64,000 bases of DNA from assembly GCF_905147365.1 (NCBI RefSeq), contig NC_056427.1, positions 5,213,001 to 5,277,000 on the forward strand. Direction: 5' to 3'. The notes under the pieces are model-generated. The model saw only the letters and a list, made by a program, of their open reading frames with translations. It was not told the origin of the DNA and did not search any database. This document shows, piece after piece, positions 1-9,566 of this stretch. The position numbers and the translations under genes are program-made. Source of the stretch: Aricia agestis. Its lineage: Eukaryota; Arthropoda; Insecta; Lepidoptera; Lycaenidae. The stretch's first letter is position 1, and every line of letters starts with the position of its first letter.

Positions 1-515
1 TTGCAGATTTTCATTTTCATCAGCTCCAAGTCGAATCTATTATGCATTACACGGGAATGTTCGTCAGTCAGGGAGGTAGTTCTGGGGGCCAGCTTGCGCT
101 AATTCCCCGTAGATCGCCTAGGTCAGCGTTTCTTGAAGAGATGAGGGTGATGATGATGATGATTACTTGATGAGGAGATTAATTTAAACACTTTTTCAGT
201 CTTGTTCTTGTTAAGCACACAGTAGTTCCGAAGCTGGGCAACGTTGGAAAGCGAGTGTCGTACTATGGCGGCCGACCCATATTTATATCGGCCCCGGTAC
301 CCTGCTTCTAGAACAGTCATGTCAATGAAGCGATTCTATTGGTTTTCAAAAACACATTCCTCGCAACACAGCTCCGCTCAGCTCAGGTGGAAAAGCAGCC
401 TAATGCTCAAAGTCAAATCTATCATGTTACATTACACGTAAATGCTCGCGGTGAGGGAGCACCTTTACGACTCCAAGCTTAACCGTTGAATTAGATTTTA
501 GTTTACGTGTGACGA
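1..515. other. Intergenic, no gene recognised
   Basis: I see no gene here. A stretch of about 50 bases near 27-75 is loosely repeated near 404-460 (both contain a CAAGTC/CAAAGTC..AATCTAT..ATTACACG pattern), suggesting an old unrecognised repeat. A short TGATGATGATGATGATG run lies near 148-164. Short open frames exist on both strands but have no recognisable domain. Confidence 0.5.
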
Positions 516-640
516 GGTAACAGACAGACAGAAACTCGGTAGGTATACTTTGAGTCCCAGTCTTGACAGTATTTGTCCCAGAAAAATGTACGGTTCACAT
601 GCGATATCACTGCAAAGAATATCTTGTAAATGTTAAAATC
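516..640 (+). mobile_element. Helitron-like element, truncated fragment
   Basis: It contains the hallmark internal blocks of the short Helitron-like family in order: CAGACAGACAGA, ACTTTGAGTCCC, CCAGAAAAATGTACGGTTC and a CGCGATA-like block. Both ends are missing. Confidence 0.6.
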
Positions 641-988
641 TTAAACTAAATTGATTTTATTATTCCTGACAGCCCTTAGGACGATCTCGACTGAATGTCA
701 CATAAAATATTTACCTTAGAGGTGTTACACCGGTGATAAAGGGGGTTAGATGGGGGAAGGGGTATGGGGTATAAAGGAGTATGGGGTAACTCCCAAGTTA
801 ATGTACTGTACATACTCCTGTGAGTAAATTGTAACTCATTTATCGCGACATGACAAAACGACAAACGGTGCGTCTGTGATTACGTCTTTTTTTCTTTATC
901 ATCATCATCATAATCATCACATCATCATCATCATCGTCTTACATACGAATAGGGAATATTATAACGCAAAGGTCGCAGAGGTTGCTAA
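641..988. other. Intergenic with (ATC)n microsatellite
   Basis: No gene is seen. There is a G-rich patch at about 735-790 and an ATC/ATA trinucleotide run at about 897-934. Confidence 0.5.
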
Positions 989-2453
989 TCTATACATCTA
1001 TACATATAAATAAAATTGGAGTGTCTGTTTGTAATATTGAAAGAACCGTTTTTTACTAGATGCTTATGAATGTACATAGGGCACATACACCAAAACAAAA
1101 TTTTTTATAATTTTTGTCTGTATGTCTGTCTGTCTGTCTGTTTGTCCCGGCTAATCTCTGAAATGGCTGGAGCGATTTTGACGGGACTTTTTTTGGCACA
1201 TAGCTGACGGAGTAAGGCATAACTTAGGCTACTTTTTAACCGACTTCCGAAAAGGAGGATATATTTCACTTTTTTTATATTGGTTCGCGGACAACTTCGT
1301 CATTTGTAGACCGATTTCCAAAATTCTTTTGTTGTTGTATGAGATGTAGCCCGAATTTGGTAACATGATCACAAAAGTGGTGATCTGATGATGCAATCCA
1401 TGAGAAATCGACAGGACTCCTTAAAATTTATATGGAAACATATAGGGATTTTACGGTTTTCTGAAGGATGTGAAGCTTAACTACCAAAAAAAATAAGAAT
1501 TTGCGCCGAAGTACACCCTGGTTCCGAAGGTGCATTACAGAACTCTTGAATCCTTATAGATTTTCGGCAATTTTGGCGTTGTTTCAACAACTAAAAGCAT
1601 AATATTATTATGTCAATGTGTCGACAATAATACATCATCATCACTATAATTATGCCATGCATCATCACATTATTATCAAAAATCTTGCCTTTGATTATTA
1701 TATTATTGTTCCACCGTTTGTTGACTGATTTTCAAAACTCTTTTGTTGCTATTTAGTGTTTACTGTTTATAGAGGTACAATAACCCGAATTTGGTACAAT
1801 GATTACGAAAGTGGTGATCTGATACTGAAATTCGTGAGATATAGAGGGAACTCCTGGATATTTTTTGGGACACACATAGACGCGTCAACTATTTCTGTAT
1901 TCAATCTTCATAATTTTTTAACTTTAGCGCAATTTCTATGTGCAATTTACCGCTTTTTTTATAGATCTAGATTTAATGAACTATAAAGTATTAAATAATT
2001 CATATTCTGTACTCAGTATTTCTGTTCTCAGTCTTCATTATTTTGAAGTCGGTACCAACTACCAGCTAACCTAATAGCCAGTTCTATGACAAAATATAAC
2101 TGCAACTTATATGACTGGTACCGACTTGAAATTATGAAAATTGAGAACAAAAATACTGAGTACAGAAATACTGTTCATTTAAGAAAATTACTATTGTCTT
2201 TACCTTGGAAGTCGGTTTAAATTATTGTTTAAAAACAATAATTTTACTCTTATTCGTTATCCTAAAGATTTTCTATACCTACAGTATTGGCGTTTTTATC
2301 TACAACTTTAAGTTCATGAAAAGTTATCAGATCAACTACTTAACAAGATCCCATTTTTACTATTTGGGTAAAGAAGGAGAAATTTTCTCTCTTTTTCATT
2401 TTTTTCTTTTATCACATTTTGCTGACGCGGACGAAGTCGCGGGCAACAGCTAG
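989..2453 (+). mobile_element. Helitron-like non-autonomous element, copy A (1.47 kb)
   Basis: It starts with TC just after an A (988) and ends with CTAG (2450-2453) just before a T (2454), the arrangement expected of Helitrons, which insert between A and T without target duplication. GACGAAGTC near 2429-2437 can form a short hairpin close to the CTAG end. An internal inverted repeat at about 2003-2175 pairs CTGTACTCAG with CTGAGTACAG. There is no Rep/helicase coding, so it must have been moved in trans. An almost identical copy lies inverted at 11255-12699. This copy carries about 20 extra bases near 2092-2120. The 76-residue open frame at 1756-1986 is shared by both copies but matches no domain I know. 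Confidence 0.8.
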
Positions 2454-2488
2454 TTATAATAATGACGATTATTTGACCAACAGAAACA

Positions 2489-2800
2489 TTTTTTTTTATG
2501 AAATAAGGGGGCAAACGAGCAAACGGGTCACCTGATGGAAAGCAACTTCCGTCGCCCATGGACACTCGCAGCATCAGAAGAGCCGCAGGTGCGTTGCCGT
2601 CCTTTTAAGGGGGAATAGGGTAATAGGGGAGGGTACGGATGGGAAGGGAAGGGAATAGAGTAGGGGATTGGGCCTCCGGTAAACTCACTCACTCAGCGAA
2701 ACACAGCGCAAGCGCTGTTTCACGCCGGTTTTCTGTGAGGACGTGGTATTTCTCCGGTCGAGCCGACCCATTCGTGCCGAAGCATGGCTCTCCCACATAT
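2489..2800 (-). mobile_element. SINE-A copy 1
   Basis: On the minus strand it reads: 5' body (CGTGGGAGAGCCATGC-type start, here CATGGG..), palindrome AGCGCTTGCGCT, pyrimidine-rich tract, LINE-derived tail (GGCCGGCAACGCACC type) and poly(A), seen here as the T run at 2489-2497. Family length is about 330 bp. No long coding capacity. Confidence 0.85.
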
Positions 2801-3164
2801 AAATGGCCTATAAGTTAGAATTTTATTGTAGCGTGATTCCTAGCTGTAAAATTTTATGGTCCCCTAAGAATAAAATTTCATTATTAATATAAAAAATAAT
2901 TCAACATTCTCGCTCATTTCATGAAGCCATTATTCATTTAAATTCATTTCTATTCCCAGAGCAATTTTTGCGCGGAACGTCTGCTATGATCGTTATAATT
3001 ATCGCTATACTTGACTGTCTTTTACCTTTTTAAGTAAGAATAGAACCTCCTCTTTTTTTAAGTCGGTTGAAAATGAACAGACAGATCGCCTGATAATCTA
3101 CGATACTAGCTTTGTCGCCCACAATTCCCGGGAACATTACATTTTTGCAGGCTGAAAAGGATCC
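2801..3164. other. AT-rich intergenic
   Basis: No gene or recognised repeat is seen. It holds poly-A/T rich sequence and short chance open frames. Confidence 0.5.
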
Positions 3165-3480
3165 AAATAATACAGGAGCCCTAGAACATTTTTTTTTATT
3201 ACTTTTTGCTTGATGCAAATTTTTTTTTGTGAGTAGCTTTATTTTGATAAGACCAACAACATTTTTATTTGCGAAAAATCTTGAAAGTGGTAGCTAACAG
3301 AGATAGAAACGATTTCATACTTTGAATTGATGGTCCTAAAATATGGACTGTTTTATTTGTAGGACAATGTTACTCTTAAATTATATAACTATTAACCTAC
3401 CAATGTACAAAAAATCAGCTTGTTAGGGTTCCTTTTTAGGGTTCAGTAGTCAACCAAGTTTCGTTGATTACAGAACCCTA
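3165..3480 (+). repeat. MITE-9-related repeat, right end diverged
   Basis: It begins ACAGGAGCCCTAGAACATTT and shares over 200 bp with 14651-14880 and 49298-49545 (core TTTTGATAAGACxAACAAC, TGGTCCTAAAATATGGA, TTACTCTTAAATTATATAAC). The copy at 49298-49620 has long terminal inverted repeats. Here the right arm is replaced by sequence with repeated TAGGGTTC motifs. Confidence 0.65.
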
Positions 3481-3681
3481 TATAATAAACAAAATATAAA
3501 TCAAAACTACTGAACAGATTTTAATTTTTAATCATTTTTTCAGTGAGTGACATATTATAATTTAATTTAATTTAATTTATCTTTATTTCAGACCAAATAG
3601 CCCATAATGTAGCCTAACAGTTACACTTACAAAACAAAAAAAATAAAAAATAACAACAGATGTGTTAGTAGCTTGGTTAGT
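3481..3681. other. AT-rich flank of the gypsy element
   Basis: It contains (AATTT)n at about 3553-3578 and an A-rich, LINE-tail-like stretch (TTTATTTCAGACCAAATAGC). The gypsy element inserted at 3682-3685, just after it. Confidence 0.45.
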
Positions 3682-3685
3682 ATAC
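3682..3685. repeat. Target site duplication, left copy (ATAC)
   Basis: ATAC abuts the left LTR and is repeated at 9256-9259 directly after the right LTR. A 4-bp duplication is usual for Ty3/gypsy integrases and fixes both LTR boundaries. Confidence 0.9.
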
Positions 3686-4067
3686 TTTTAGGAACCAGAA
3701 GCGGGTTTGATTAAAAAAAAATACAATGCAAGCCGATTAACGGCCTTTATTTAAAATTATAACAATTTAAAATAACAAAACTAAATGAATATCACTTTAT
3801 AGCTAGAAAAAAATACAAAAACAACTTTACACAAATTACAAAGAGCTGATTTAGTAATATTAGCAATCACAAGACAAAAATTACACTTCTAACAATTATT
3901 TGAAAGCACAAAGAAAATAATTAGGAAAGATCTCACCAAGCAGGGTAGCACCTTACGGTCCCAAGTCCAAGAGCGAAATGGCCCGCAACTCACAACCGAC
4001 CGGTTTATATACCCATCGTGGTGGGATGTTGCCTTACAAAAAATAATAATTAACTTATCAACTAATA
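3686..4067 (-). repeat. 3' LTR of the gypsy element
   Basis: It is 382 bp and matches 8874-9255 at a constant offset of 5188. In element orientation it begins TATTAGTTG and ends CCTAAAA, so it lacks the common TG...CA ends. It contains a TATATAAA box and an AATAAA signal. Confidence 0.93.
3746..3751 (-). terminator. Probable polyadenylation signal in 3' LTR
   Basis: AATAAA on the minus strand (TTTATT on plus), followed in element orientation by GGCCGTTAATCGG. It lies downstream of the TATA box within the LTR, as needed for an R region. The poly(A) site itself cannot be placed. Confidence 0.5.
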
Positions 4068-4520
4068 CGGCCTATCTTGACGGTGCAACGTCCCGGTGCC
4101 AGTTCAAGTTTCTCTCGAAGGTCCAGCAACTGCGTCGTCTCGTACATGAAGGGGACGAGTCTCTCTTGGTTCTGCACTCTGCCTCTCGTTGCTCGTGTTA
4201 TCATCTGCTGCATCATCACATGATCCATCATCTGAAACATTATACACATCCAGTTTATAAGGCCGTTCATAGGTCTGAACACATCTCCTAAAACTTTTCA
4301 TACTTCATTCTGACAAGGCCCTCAAACATTCATCATACTCGTAAACCAGCTATGTAAAACAAAACATTCAATTTATTTCATAAAATATCATTCTATCACA
4401 CGCTCCACATATAACCCAGATAAGAACATCATAAATATTCATGGTAGCAACACAAACGAACAACAGACAGTACGCCTCGAACACGCATGTCAGTGTTAAA
4501 TCGTAAGACAGGGGCCGCTA
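4068..4520 (-). other. 3' internal region of the gypsy element
   Basis: About 450 bp lie between the pol stop and the 3' LTR. Two overlapping minus frames (4058-4282, 74 aa; 4104-4301, 65 aa) cover part of it but show no membrane segment or known domain. The base run just upstream of the LTR in element orientation (AAGATAGGCCG) is only weakly purine-rich, so the polypurine tract is not obvious. Confidence 0.55.
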
Positions 4521-7500
4521 TCACCCGTGCCTCACCAACCGGTCATCATCATACAAACCATCGAAAAATGCTGCACATGTTTCAGGGCACCATTCCCCTT
4601 TCCACAGTATCATATGTTGCGCCGCAGCTTGAGTCGACTTCCCGTAAGCTCCCGCCAACAGCTTCAGCTCGTATCTTCCGTTCGGTAGAACGCGTATTAC
4701 GCGATACGGGCCGCGCATGCCGGAGTCCAATTTGCCGGTGGACTGCGCAACTTTGATGACAAACACCAAGTCATCGATCTGGTAAGTAGAAGGGGTCCGC
4801 CGTTGTTGATTGGCGTACTCGTCCTGGCGCCTCTGGTTCCTCCGCAACAGTTCGGTAGCTCTGTTGCGACATAGTTCGCGCCATGCCTCGCGATTTGGCG
4901 CCTGTCCTTGGACGGCTACATCGCGCACGAGCGAACGTATTAGAGGAGTAGCAGCATTGATACCTGTCAACAGATTCAGAGCAGATGTTTGTGTGGTTTT
5001 GTGTTTGGTCATATTCAGGACCAGTTGCAGCTTCCAGAGAGAACTCGACCACTCGGCTTTCTTGTGGTTAGTTTCGATGCGTATCATGTTCAGCACTGTG
5101 CGAATGTAACGCTCGACCTGGCCGTTAGCATGGTGCATTTCCGGGGTTATGTAGTGCACGTCTATTGACAATTCTTTGGCCAGTTTGACAAATTCAGCCG
5201 ACTCGAACATTCTCCCACGATCACACACGAGTAATTGCGGAGCACCGAAAAGAGAGACCACACTAAGGAAACCGCGTTTGAGTTCATTAACGTCTTGTTT
5301 ATAAATAGCACATAAGAAACAAAATTTCGAGAAAGCATCTACTATAACTAGAACAAATTTAAAACCATTCGATTCAGGCAAAGGGCCCAGCGTATCAACA
5401 TGAATAGTATGGAATGGCAAATCGGGTTTATTCCATGACTGAATAATTTGTAAAGGAGCTCTTGGCACCCTCTTCTTAGATATACAAACTAAACAGTGAG
5501 CTATATACTTTCTAACAAACTGTCGTAAGTGAGGAAACCAGAAGTGCTTTAAAATTAAGTCAGTAGTTTTCTCAGAATTAATATGACCGTGCTCATCGTG
5601 AAATATTCTCAAAAGGCTCAAACGGTGTCCTTTTGGGATAAAACATAGCAATCTAGTTTCCTCACCCACAGCAGTGTACCTGTAGAACAAAATATCATTT
5701 TGGTTAACATAGCGCTGAGCATCTAGCTCACCATCATTTAATTTTTGCAAAAGCTGCTGCGTTTCTTTGTCAGCAGCTTGTGCAATTTGGGCCCAATTAC
5801 GTGGCCTTTCTATTTGATTAACACTCTTAACAGGAGGGTTTCGGCTTAAGTAATCAGCATGTGCCATCATAATGCCTTTGCGATAAACAAGTTCAAATGT
5901 AAAGTCTTGTAAGTACACCCACCAGCGAGCAACGCGGGGGAGCAGATCCCTCTTACGTTCTGTGGACTTTAATGCGTTGCAGTCCGTAAAGATCTTAAAA
6001 TTTAAACCAATTAAATATTGTCGAAAGTGTTGCAAGGCTCGGACTACAGCTAGCGTCTCCAGCTCGTAAGAGTGGTATCTGCTTTCTGCTCCCTGTGTAA
6101 GTTTACTGAAGTATGCAACAACTTTCTTTTTATTCTCGCAGTCTACTTGCATTAAAACCGCGCCGTACCCTACACTACTGGCGTCAGTGTGGAGTTCCGT
6201 CGATAACTTTGGATCGAAGATCGCAAGAATCGGTTCACTTGTGAGGGCTTTAACTATCTCGCAACGGGCATTCTCTTGAGCCTCACCCCAATGGAACTTG
6301 ACATCCTTTTTAGTTAAATGAGCGATACATGCGGTCTTCGATGCATAGTTCCGGATGTACCGTCTGAAGTACCCCGCTAGACCGAGGAACTGTCGAACTT
6401 GCTTGACAGTTTCAGGGATCGGAGCATTAACTAAAGCATTTATCTTACGAGGGCTCGGCTTTACCTGACCCCGACCTACAACTCGTCCCAAGTATTCGAT
6501 TTCCTCAGTTAGAAACGAACACTTGCGAAGATTTATAGAAAATCCCGCTCTCGTTAATGTTAACAATACTTCACGCAACAATCGTATACCGGCTTCCACA
6601 GAATCACTTAAAACTAAAACATCATCCACGTAAACGATAACATTGCCCGCATCGATGTGTTTGCGTAAAGTACCATTAATAATTCGTTGGTAAACAATAG
6701 GGGAATTCGTCAGGCCATAAGGCATCTTAAGGTACTCATAATGACCTTCTGGCGTGACGAATCCTGTCATGTGAATAGACGACTCATCCAAGGGGATCTG
6801 ATGGAAGCCTGATGCCATGTCTAAACTACTGAAAAATTTACAACTTCCAAGCCGATCGATGCAGTCGTCTATTAAAGGCAGAGGGTACCTTTCTTTAACA
6901 GTTACCCGGTTCAAAGCTCGAAAATCGACGCACATACGATCACTTCCATCTTTCTTCTTAACTAGGATAATTGGGCTCGAGTACGTCGATTTTGACTCCC
7001 TAATTATTCGCTTTTCCAGTAAGTCATTTATTATCTCTCGCACTTTTAATTTTTCATGATACGACAGTTTATAAGGATGATAAACGATAGGAGTTTCATC
7101 AGTAAGTCGAATACGCATAGTACCAGTTTTAACAGTAGTAGTCGCGGTGCCGGTAATAAAAAAATCCTTGAACTCGTCAATAACAATCTTTAAGTCACGT
7201 AAATGGCTCCCGGTTAAAGGCGTATTAATATCACTATGCCTAGTCGTCGTTACTGACGAAATTGTTTTTAATGAATGTGTAAGATACTGACGGTCTCGGG
7301 TACGTACGAAAATAATTCCCTCCCTGTTTAGCACATCGGTGCCAATTATAATGGGCGCATTCATACAAGATGCTGGAACAACTAAAAGATCTACCTCAAC
7401 GCTTATGTCACAAAATTCTATAGTTAGCGTAACATAAGACGTAACAATTATTTCACTCTCACTAATTCCCTTAATGCATAAGTAAGTAGGCTTAAGACAA

Positions 7501-8798
7501 CAAGAAAAATACTTGAGGTAGTTCGCTGAAATTAAAGACACGTCTAAGGCGCCGCTATCGATAAGGACGTCTATAGCTATACCTTGCACTACTGCGGACG
7601 TAATATCACTATTTCGGTCAAGTGTACTAGGCTTACACAAATTAACTTTTCGAGAATCAGTCCGGGCTTTGGCAAAACAATTTTCCTCCGAGTGTCCTAG
7701 CTTTTTGCAGAAGGCACAGGGTTTATTTTTATCGTTAGGTAATTTGTTATTTTCAGGGCAATCAAAAGCTTTATGGCCGCGCTTGTTACATTTAAAACAC
7801 GTATGACTAATCGGTTCAAACGCAGGCCGTTTATTGTTTCGATTTGAACTATTGAAATTTTTGTGTTTTAACAACTTATTCGGCGGCGGCTTACTGTGAA
7901 TTGACAAAAAGGAAACTATATCCGTAGTTGCAAGGTTTGCGTTTGCTGCTGCGACACGCACCTGGGGGTCAGTAATACCCCTTATAATAATCTGTACTAT
8001 GAGCTCCTCACTGAGACCTTTTACTATTCGTAGACGCAAAAGAGTCCGTCGTGCATATTCCGCGTAGGTAAGGTACTTATCGGACGTAGTTTGCATGGTA
8101 TCAAATAGTATAGACGCATAATCTAACCGTTTGGGACACAAGGACTTAAAGTCATTTTTGAAATTTGACCACGACCTGTCGTTCGTTGACCATTCGTTTA
8201 ACCATGCTTTTGCGTCGCCTTTTAGAAAACCCGACACGCGAGACAGACATTCTTTATCGTCCCAATGATTAAGCAACATCGCACGGTCTACCTCCTCGAA
8301 CCAGACTTCGATGTCATGTAGGGCCGGGTCAAAATTAGACACGTAATAGCTTTGCGGTTTAGTCGTTACGATCTTATTGAGGGCATCAACAAAATTCTTT
8401 GTCGAATCCATTTCAGAAACAGAAACAGACGTCTTGGAATTATCGTTACACACATTCGAAACGGGGGTAGTAGAAGAAAAGTTTTTGTCTTCTAAGTTAC
8501 TTAAACGGGTTAAAATACTACTCAAAGTTTCGTGCAAACCGTTATCTCTGCTTCGTTCTGATTCACGCGGGGATCGAGACCGACCGCGACTGATATGCAC
8601 AAGAGGACCCGAACGAGAACGCGATCGCGATGTTGTTTGCCTCGGGCTGCGATACCGTTTGCGAGAACGTTGATATTTCGGGCGACACGAACGTACATTA
8701 TCATTAGGCACTGTTATAGACCGAGACCGAGACCGCGACCGTCTCGGCGGCGTCCCACTGTTCCTAGCGCGCGGCATTGTTACAATATGCGACTGCAC
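4521..8798 (-). CDS. gag-pol: Gag-Pol polyprotein of a Ty3/gypsy-type retrotransposon
   Basis: A single 1425-residue frame encodes particle protein and all replication enzymes. Residues 8-85 are rich in Ser-Arg repeats, unusual for Gag and possibly RNA-binding. About 150-300 form the Gag core (VWFEEVDRAM, FLKGDAKAWL). Two zinc knuckles of form CX2CX4HX4C lie at 334-347 and 361-374. The protease active site is DSG at 414-416, not DTG. Reverse transcriptase spans about 560-790 with catalytic LDMASGF (D660) and YVDD (723-726). RNase H has HTDAS (D872), E912/E914 and D939. Integrase has an HX4H-X29-CX2C zinc site (H1067, H1072, C1102, C1105) and a D1135-X57-D1193-X35-E1229 triad; all catalytic residues are present. 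Gag and Pol are fused without a frameshift, so the Gag:Pol ratio must be set otherwise. The first ATG lies 75 bases inside the 5' LTR; a second in-frame Met is at residue 8. No inactivating change seen. Confidence 0.95.
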   Translation of the reverse strand: MQSHIVTMPRARNSGTPPRRSRSRSRSITVPNDNVRSCRPKYQRSRKRYRSPRQTTSRSRSRSGPLVHISRGRSRSPRESERSRDNGLHETLSSILTRLSNLEDKNFSSTTPVSNVCNDNSKTSVSVSEMDSTKNFVDALNKIVTTKPQSYYVSNFDPALHDIEVWFEEVDRAMLLNHWDDKECLSRVSGFLKGDAKAWLNEWSTNDRSWSNFKNDFKSLCPKRLDYASILFDTMQTTSDKYLTYAEYARRTLLRLRIVKGLSEELIVQIIIRGITDPQVRVAAANANLATTDIVSFLSIHSKPPPNKLLKHKNFNSSNRNNKRPAFEPISHTCFKCNKRGHKAFDCPENNKLPNDKNKPCAFCKKLGHSEENCFAKARTDSRKVNLCKPSTLDRNSDITSAVVQGIAIDVLIDSGALDVSLISANYLKYFSCCLKPTYLCIKGISESEIIVTSYVTLTIEFCDISVEVDLLVVPASCMNAPIIIGTDVLNREGIIFVRTRDRQYLTHSLKTISSVTTTRHSDINTPLTGSHLRDLKIVIDEFKDFFITGTATTTVKTGTMRIRLTDETPIVYHPYKLSYHEKLKVREIINDLLEKRIIRESKSTYSSPIILVKKKDGSDRMCVDFRALNRVTVKERYPLPLIDDCIDRLGSCKFFSSLDMASGFHQIPLDESSIHMTGFVTPEGHYEYLKMPYGLTNSPIVYQRIINGTLRKHIDAGNVIVYVDDVLVLSDSVEAGIRLLREVLLTLTRAGFSINLRKCSFLTEEIEYLGRVVGRGQVKPSPRKINALVNAPIPETVKQVRQFLGLAGYFRRYIRNYASKTACIAHLTKKDVKFHWGEAQENARCEIVKALTSEPILAIFDPKLSTELHTDASSVGYGAVLMQVDCENKKKVVAYFSKLTQGAESRYHSYELETLAVVRALQHFRQYLIGLNFKIFTDCNALKSTERKRDLLPRVARWWVYLQDFTFELVYRKGIMMAHADYLSRNPPVKSVNQIERPRNWAQIAQAADKETQQLLQKLNDGELDAQRYVNQNDILFYRYTAVGEETRLLCFIPKGHRLSLLRIFHDEHGHINSEKTTDLILKHFWFPHLRQFVRKYIAHCLVCISKKRVPRAPLQIIQSWNKPDLPFHTIHVDTLGPLPESNGFKFVLVIVDAFSKFCFLCAIYKQDVNELKRGFLSVVSLFGAPQLLVCDRGRMFESAEFVKLAKELSIDVHYITPEMHHANGQVERYIRTVLNMIRIETNHKKAEWSSSLWKLQLVLNMTKHKTTQTSALNLLTGINAATPLIRSLVRDVAVQGQAPNREAWRELCRNRATELLRRNQRRQDEYANQQRRTPSTYQIDDLVFVIKVAQSTGKLDSGMRGPYRVIRVLPNGRYELKLLAGAYGKSTQAAAQHMILWKGEWCPETCAAFFDGLYDDDRLVRHG

Positions 8799-8838
8799 TA
8801 AACCAGCTCTTTAATTACAAACGGATTACAAAAATGAA

Positions 8839-8847
8839 GTCAGGATG
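8839..8847 (+). other. Second tRNA-Leu-like segment next to the PBS
   Basis: On the plus strand GTCAGGATG resembles the 5' end of insect leucine tRNA as I remember it, and lies six bases before the T-arm/acceptor match at 8854-8873. The two pieces can pair as an acceptor stem (GTCAGGA with TTCTGA). This may be tRNA sequence captured during reverse transcription, or coincidence. Confidence 0.35.
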
Positions 8848-8853
8848 AAGCTA

Positions 8854-8873
8854 GGTTCAGATCCCACTTCTGA
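8854..8873 (-). promoter_or_regulatory. Primer binding site, tRNA-Leu-like
   Basis: Directly inside the 5' LTR the plus strand reads GGTTCAGATCCCACTTCTGA. This matches, from memory, the T-arm and 3' acceptor strand of an insect leucine tRNA except for one base order and the final CA-CCA. Thus the minus strand can pair with that tRNA. The usual TGG start of a PBS is absent, so priming would start a few bases in from the tRNA 3' end. Confidence 0.6.
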
Positions 8874-9255
8874 TTTTAGGAACCAGAAGCGGGTTTGATT
8901 AAAAAAAAATACAATGCAAGCCGATTAACGGCCTTTATTTAAAATTATAACAATTTAAAATAACAAAACTAAATGAATATCACTTTATAGCTAGAAAAAA
9001 ATACAAAAACAACTTTACACAAATTACAAAGAGCTGATTTAGTAATATTAGCAATCACAAGACAAAAATTACACTTCTAACAATTATTTGAAAGCACAAA
9101 GAAAATAATTAGGAAAGATCTCACCAAGCAGGGTAGCACCTTACGGTCCCAAGTCCAAGAGCGAAATGGCCCGCAACTCACAACCGACCGGTTTATATAC
9201 CCATCGTGGTGGGATGTTGCCTTACAAAAAATAATAATTAACTTATCAACTAATA
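8874..9255 (-). repeat. 5' LTR of the gypsy element
   Basis: This 382-bp partner of 3686-4067 shows no difference by eye. It carries the promoter used for the genomic RNA. Confidence 0.93.
9192..9199 (-). promoter_or_regulatory. TATA box of the 5' LTR
   Basis: TATATAAA on the minus strand, in the context GGGTATATAAACCGG, about 320 bp before the end of the LTR. It is the best core promoter candidate for the element. Confidence 0.65.
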
Positions 9256-9259
9256 ATAC
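9256..9259. repeat. Target site duplication, right copy (ATAC)
   Basis: It matches ATAC at 3682-3685. Confidence 0.9.
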
Positions 9260-9501
9260 AATAATAATAATTAGGAGTTAGTATTTGTTAGTAAATTATT
9301 TTAACCTATTTCTTATTACTACTGAGTATTAGTTATAGTGACATAGTATAGTGACATAGTAATTTCACTGGCGCGAGTTACTATACTATTAGTTATTACG
9401 ATGCGACAAAATTGATCTTGGATTGTTTTATTTCAATTATATCTAAATTAATTTACTTTCATTATTTTACTACTACGTCTACGGTTGTTCTATATCCAAT
9501 T

Positions 9502-9566
9502 AACGCCTCAGTGGTTTAGTGGTTAAGAGCGTGGCTTCGAGGTCGTGGATTCGATTGCCATGTAGG
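9502..9566 (+). mobile_element. tRNA-like SINE head (SINE-B related), fragment
   Basis: GCCTCAGTGGTTTAGTGG gives an A box and GGATTCGATTGCC a decayed B box. The body that follows differs from the full SINE-B copies. It is not a tRNA gene: no acceptor stem closes. Confidence 0.6.

Larger units (their letters stand above)
3686..9255 (-). mobile_element. Full-length Ty3/gypsy-type LTR retrotransposon
   Basis: This is a 5570-bp element on the minus strand: 5' LTR (8874-9255), primer binding site (8854-8873), one Gag-Pol frame (4521-8798), about 450 bp of 3' sequence and 3' LTR (3686-4067), bounded by ATAC duplications. Reading the two LTRs side by side I find no difference and the frame has no stop, so the insertion is young and may be active. 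There is no envelope-like frame of useful length downstream of pol, so I see no sign of an errantivirus. Domain order protease, RT, RNase H, integrase places it in the Ty3/gypsy superfamily; the clade is not resolved. Confidence 0.95.

Noticed and set aside
1756..1986. 76-codon frame conserved at 1756-1986 and 11701-11931
   Set aside because: Identity is explained by the two copies of the same young Helitron-like element; no domain or start context supports a gene.
4058..4301. Envelope gene of the gypsy element
   Set aside because: Frames of 74 and 65 codons overlap one another, with no signal peptide or transmembrane segment.
4771..5109. Extra genes overlapping the gypsy integrase region
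   Set aside because: They are shadow frames of the Gag-Pol coding sequence.
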